64,000 bases of DNA from Nonomuraea candida. GTDB taxonomy: Bacteria > Actinomycetota > Actinomycetes > Streptosporangiales > Streptosporangiaceae. The notes beneath the pieces were generated by a model. It was not told where the DNA came from. It did not search any database and saw only the letters and a list, made by a program, of their open reading frames with translations. The position numbers were made by a program, and so were the translations under genes. Every line of letters begins with the position of its first letter. Within the stretch, counting starts at the first letter, position 1. Below, piece after piece: positions 63,921 to 64,000 of the stretch. The stretch lies in contig NZ_JOAG01000011.1 in the NCBI RefSeq assembly GCF_000725485.1, positions 124,001 to 188,000 of the forward strand. Reading direction: 5' to 3'.

Positions 63921-64000
63921 GTGACCGGCAGCCTGCTCGCCTTCCTCGGCGTCTCCGCCATGGTCGTCATGACGCCAGGACAGGACACAGCGCTGATCAT
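63921..64000 (+). CDS. LysE/RhtB-family exporter, N-terminal part
   Basis: The gene is cut by the window end; 26 residues are visible. SLLAFLGVSAMVVMTPGQDT has the family signature (MTPGxD) and first helix of LysE/RhtB exporters. AAGGGTGAG precedes GTG 63921. It may export the amino-acid-like product of the upstream operon. The 99-bp gap before it contains a 28-codon frame (63838-63924) that I do not count as a gene. Confidence 0.8.
   Translation, partial: MTGSLLAFLGVSAMVVMTPGQDTALI

Noticed and set aside
63838..63924. 28-codon frame overlapping the exporter start
   Set aside because: It has no RBS of its own and no recognisable sequence; the GTGA overlap is probably chance in the exporter's leader.

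Overview
The window is about 64 kb of very GC-rich DNA with GC-heavy third codon positions, many GTG starts and ATGA/GTGA stop-start overlaps. It carries Uma2, PucR, MmyB-type, KhtTU and MalEFG genes, a phosphoketolase and a second EF-Tu. This points to a filamentous actinomycete; a Streptosporangiaceae/Nonomuraea-like host is my guess, not shown by the sequence. I see no rRNA, tRNA, CRISPR array, intact insertion sequence or replication origin.

Layout. 1-4.8 kb: tail of a VAO-type flavoprotein, then an exporter, an FAD monooxygenase and a desaturase, perhaps the edge of a biosynthetic locus lying to the left. 4.9-9.5 kb: a copper-binding CopC protein with neighbours, and an aldo/keto reductase with a divergent MmyB-type regulator. 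9.6-14 kb: two repeat (beta-helix-like) proteins and a KhtTU-like cation/H+ antiporter. 14.4-16.7 kb: response regulator, anti-sigma-type ATPase and PAS histidine kinase. 16.7-22.5 kb: acetate kinase and phosphoketolase overlapping on the minus strand, divergent from phosphoglucose isomerase. 22.7-25.8 kb: LysE, VIT1/CCC1, Uma2 and a conserved hypothetical. 25.9-32.3 kb: pullulanase divergent from a maltose-type ABC importer. 32.3-45.5 kb: a membrane protein with a lipase-like elbow, a secreted two-enzyme phosphodiesterase, two amidohydrolases, a GH2 beta-galactosidase and a divergent EF-Tu. 45.8-55.7 kb: UDP-glucose dehydrogenase, a serine hydrolase, a PucR regulator, several gene relics, a multicopper oxidase and a flavin monooxygenase/TetR pair.

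The most interesting part is 57.1-64.0 kb: a tightly packed operon of a B12-type radical SAM protein ending in a CCAEP tail, a methyltransferase, a PLP aminotransferase, an Fe/2-oxoglutarate oxygenase, two MerB-like proteins flanking a DUF169 protein, and a LysE-type exporter cut by the window edge. It looks like a small-molecule pathway with unusual thiol, metal or chalcogen chemistry and no obvious described product.

A second theme is tandem duplication. At least eleven short tandem repeats were found; four of them span the stop codon of a gene and copy it downstream. Several decayed gene remnants (S9 peptidase, UspA, a SAP/Rho-N-like protein and a membrane protein tail) suggest active small-scale rearrangement.
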